DNA of 64,000 nt from Nocardia sp. NBC_00565 (GTDB lineage Bacteria > Actinomycetota > Actinomycetes > Mycobacteriales > Mycobacteriaceae), in the NCBI RefSeq assembly GCF_036345915.1, contig NZ_CP107785.1, positions 2,232,001-2,296,000 of the forward strand, in the 5' to 3' direction. Positions within the stretch are counted from its first letter, which is position 1. Each line of letters begins with the position of its first letter. The notes under the pieces are model-generated. The model saw only the letters and a list, made by a program, of their open reading frames with translations, was not told the origin of the DNA and searched no databases. Made by a program: the position numbers and the translations under genes. Shown here in pieces: positions 62,669 to 64,000 of the stretch.

Positions 62669-63771
62669 GATCGTGGGTATCGATTATAAAGCTCGCCGCG
62701 ATCGTGGTCATCGCCGCTGTCGGTTGCTCGGGCATTCGGACCGCGACGGCGGACAATCATGAAATCACCGTGACGGCCCAATTCGACAATGGCGCTGGTC
62801 TTTACGAAGGAAATTCCGTCGCCGTCCTCGGCATGCCGATCGGGAAGGTTATCGACATCACCCCGAAGGGAACCTTTGTCGAAGTGAAGATGCGGATCGA
62901 CTCAGGAGTCGAGATCCCCGCGAATGCCCAGGCCGTCACCGTGTCGACATCGGTATTGACGGACCGGCACGTCGAGTTCACCCCGGTCTACCGCGGGGGA
63001 GCCACGTTGCCGGACAACGCTTTCCTCGGCCTTGATCGCACGAAAACGCCCATCGAGTTCGACCGGCTGCTATCGATGGCCGACAAGATGTCGGTCCAAT
63101 TGCAAGGAGACGGGCAGGGCGGCGGCCCCGTTGCCCAGTTGCTGAACGTAGGCGCCGCGATGACCGGAGGGAATGGGCAGGACATACGGGCGGCATTGAA
63201 CCAACTCTCCGCGGCATTGCAACTCGGCGACGACCACGGGGCCGCGACAGGTAATGCGATCACCACAATTGTGAACAACCTGTCCGCATTGACCAGCGCC
63301 GCCGCGGCCAATGATCGTGACATTCGTGAATTCGGCACGGCGACACGGCAATTGAGCGATATCCTCACGGAAGCCAATGTAGGACTTGGGGATACCGGCG
63401 CCAAGATCAACGAGATCCTCCTCCAGGCGAACGAACTCCTCAGTGCCAACCAGGGCAAGCTGAAATCGACACTGAACAACGCGAATACCGTCACTCAGGC
63501 ATTGACGGACTATCGCCGCGAGCTGTCGGAATTCCTCGATCTGGCCCCGCTCTTGATGGACAACGCGTATAACGCCTTCGACTTCGACAAGCGCGGCGTG
63601 CGGATCCACGCGTTGCTCGACAAAATCTTTTTCGACGGGCAGTTGGTCAAGGAAGTATGCAACATCCTTGGTATGCGCCAGCTCGGCTGCAGTACCGGCA
63701 CGCTGCAGGACTTCGGCCCCGACTTCGGTATCACCGGGATGCTCGAATCCATGGCAGGACTGGCGAAATGA
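62665..63771 (+). CDS. mceD: Mce-family protein D with lipobox-like N-terminus
   Basis: 368 residues. Signal-type segment with VVIAAVGCSG, where Cys 21 could be lipidated. The MCE domain has GAGLYEGNSVAVLGMPIGKVIDI near 44 and STSVLTDRHVEF near 94, followed by helical repeats to 310. The lipobox position is looser than in the next gene. The order A-B-C-D-E is kept, so I call it mceD, though lipidation is commoner in MceE. Confidence 0.9.
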   Translation: MRSWVSIIKLAAIVVIAAVGCSGIRTATADNHEITVTAQFDNGAGLYEGNSVAVLGMPIGKVIDITPKGTFVEVKMRIDSGVEIPANAQAVTVSTSVLTDRHVEFTPVYRGGATLPDNAFLGLDRTKTPIEFDRLLSMADKMSVQLQGDGQGGGPVAQLLNVGAAMTGGNGQDIRAALNQLSAALQLGDDHGAATGNAITTIVNNLSALTSAAAANDRDIREFGTATRQLSDILTEANVGLGDTGAKINEILLQANELLSANQGKLKSTLNNANTVTQALTDYRRELSEFLDLAPLLMDNAYNAFDFDKRGVRIHALLDKIFFDGQLVKEVCNILGMRQLGCSTGTLQDFGPDFGITGMLESMAGLAK

Positions 63772-64000
63772 CGCGCTTTCGGTGGCGAATGGTGGCCATC
63801 GGGATATCGGCCACGGTGGTCCTGCCCACGGCGGCGTGCTCGGTGGGACTGGAAAGTCTGCCATTGCCAACGCCGGGAGTCGGCGGCAATTCGTATACGC
63901 TGCACGCCACGTTTGCCAACGCACTAAATTTGCCGACCAAGGCCAAGGTGAAACTCGCCGGGGCCGACGTCGGTGAGGTGGAGTCCATGAGGGCGCGGGA
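63768..64000 (+). CDS. mceE: Mce-family lipoprotein E, cut by window end
   Basis: The first 77 residues only. A basic N-terminus and hydrophobic stretch end in a lipobox-like TAAC, followed by VGLESLPLPTPG, as in LprN-type MceE lipoproteins. The start of the MCE domain (ANALNLPTKAKVKLAGADVGEV) runs to the edge. The ATG overlaps the mceD stop. mceF is expected beyond the window. Confidence 0.9.
   Translation, partial: MTRFRWRMVAIGISATVVLPTAACSVGLESLPLPTPGVGGNSYTLHATFANALNLPTKAKVKLAGADVGEVESMRAR

Overview
The window is high-G+C actinobacterial DNA, most likely from a Nocardia/Rhodococcus/Mycobacterium-type genome (order Mycobacteriales). The grounds are the strong GC bias at third codon positions, a yrbE-mce locus, dense acyl-CoA metabolism with paired acyl-CoA dehydrogenases, class I bacterial P450s, and many TetR regulators with ATGA/GTGA translational coupling. 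Genus is an inference. No rRNA, tRNA, CRISPR array, insertion sequence or phage gene was seen.

Layout. 1-2.1 kb: 3' part of a two-domain fatty-acid oxidation enzyme (FadB type). 2.1-3.9 kb: TetR and two-module Lrp/AsnC regulators on the minus strand. 3.9-11.8 kb: a co-directional cluster of acyl-CoA synthetase, alpha/beta hydrolase, an aldehyde-dehydrogenase-like protein lacking the catalytic Cys and Glu, an MpaB/Lcp-type (DUF2236) oxygenase, and three tandem paralogous membrane proteins. 12.1-15.6 kb: two paralogous TetR regulators, an SDR and a hydrolase. 15.6-20.6 kb: an SDR remnant, an unknown conserved protein, a TesB thioesterase, an SDR and an aldehyde dehydrogenase. 20.8-27.7 kb (minus): a Liv-type ABC uptake system, with both permeases and one ATPase fused in one polypeptide, together with a CaiB-type CoA-transferase, an SDR and a lipoprotein binding protein. 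28.0-37.1 kb (plus): a tightly packed ten-gene operon with a DapA-like aldolase, two acyl-CoA dehydrogenases, two crotonases, two SDRs, CoA ligase, thioesterase and MaoC hydratase. 37.4-41.4 kb (minus): CoA ligase, P450 and amidohydrolase. 42-54.5 kb: SDR, a DUF35-thiolase fusion, a second acyl-CoA dehydrogenase pair, two thiolases, a small lipoprotein, a ferredoxin, and an amidohydrolase-DoxX-small protein-CoA ligase-thiolase operon. 54.8-57.2 kb: NHL-repeat protein diverging from a P450. 57.5-64 kb: yrbE-yrbE-mceA-D and the start of mceE.

Together the genes look like several import-and-beta-oxidation modules for a hydrophobic carboxylic acid (steroid-, terpenoid- or aromatic-like): Mce and Liv uptake, P450/ferredoxin hydroxylation, CoA activation, dehydrogenation, hydration, oxidation, and thiolytic or retro-aldol cleavage. 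Four of the operon starts (ahead of 27960, 49726, 55961 and 57496) share a nearly identical promoter-like element, TTGCG, then an 18-bp spacer ending in GTTC, then TAC[C/T]nT. They are therefore probably co-regulated. Several gene remnants (SDR, AraC, crotonase/thiolase) lie between the modules and suggest repeated gene gain and decay.
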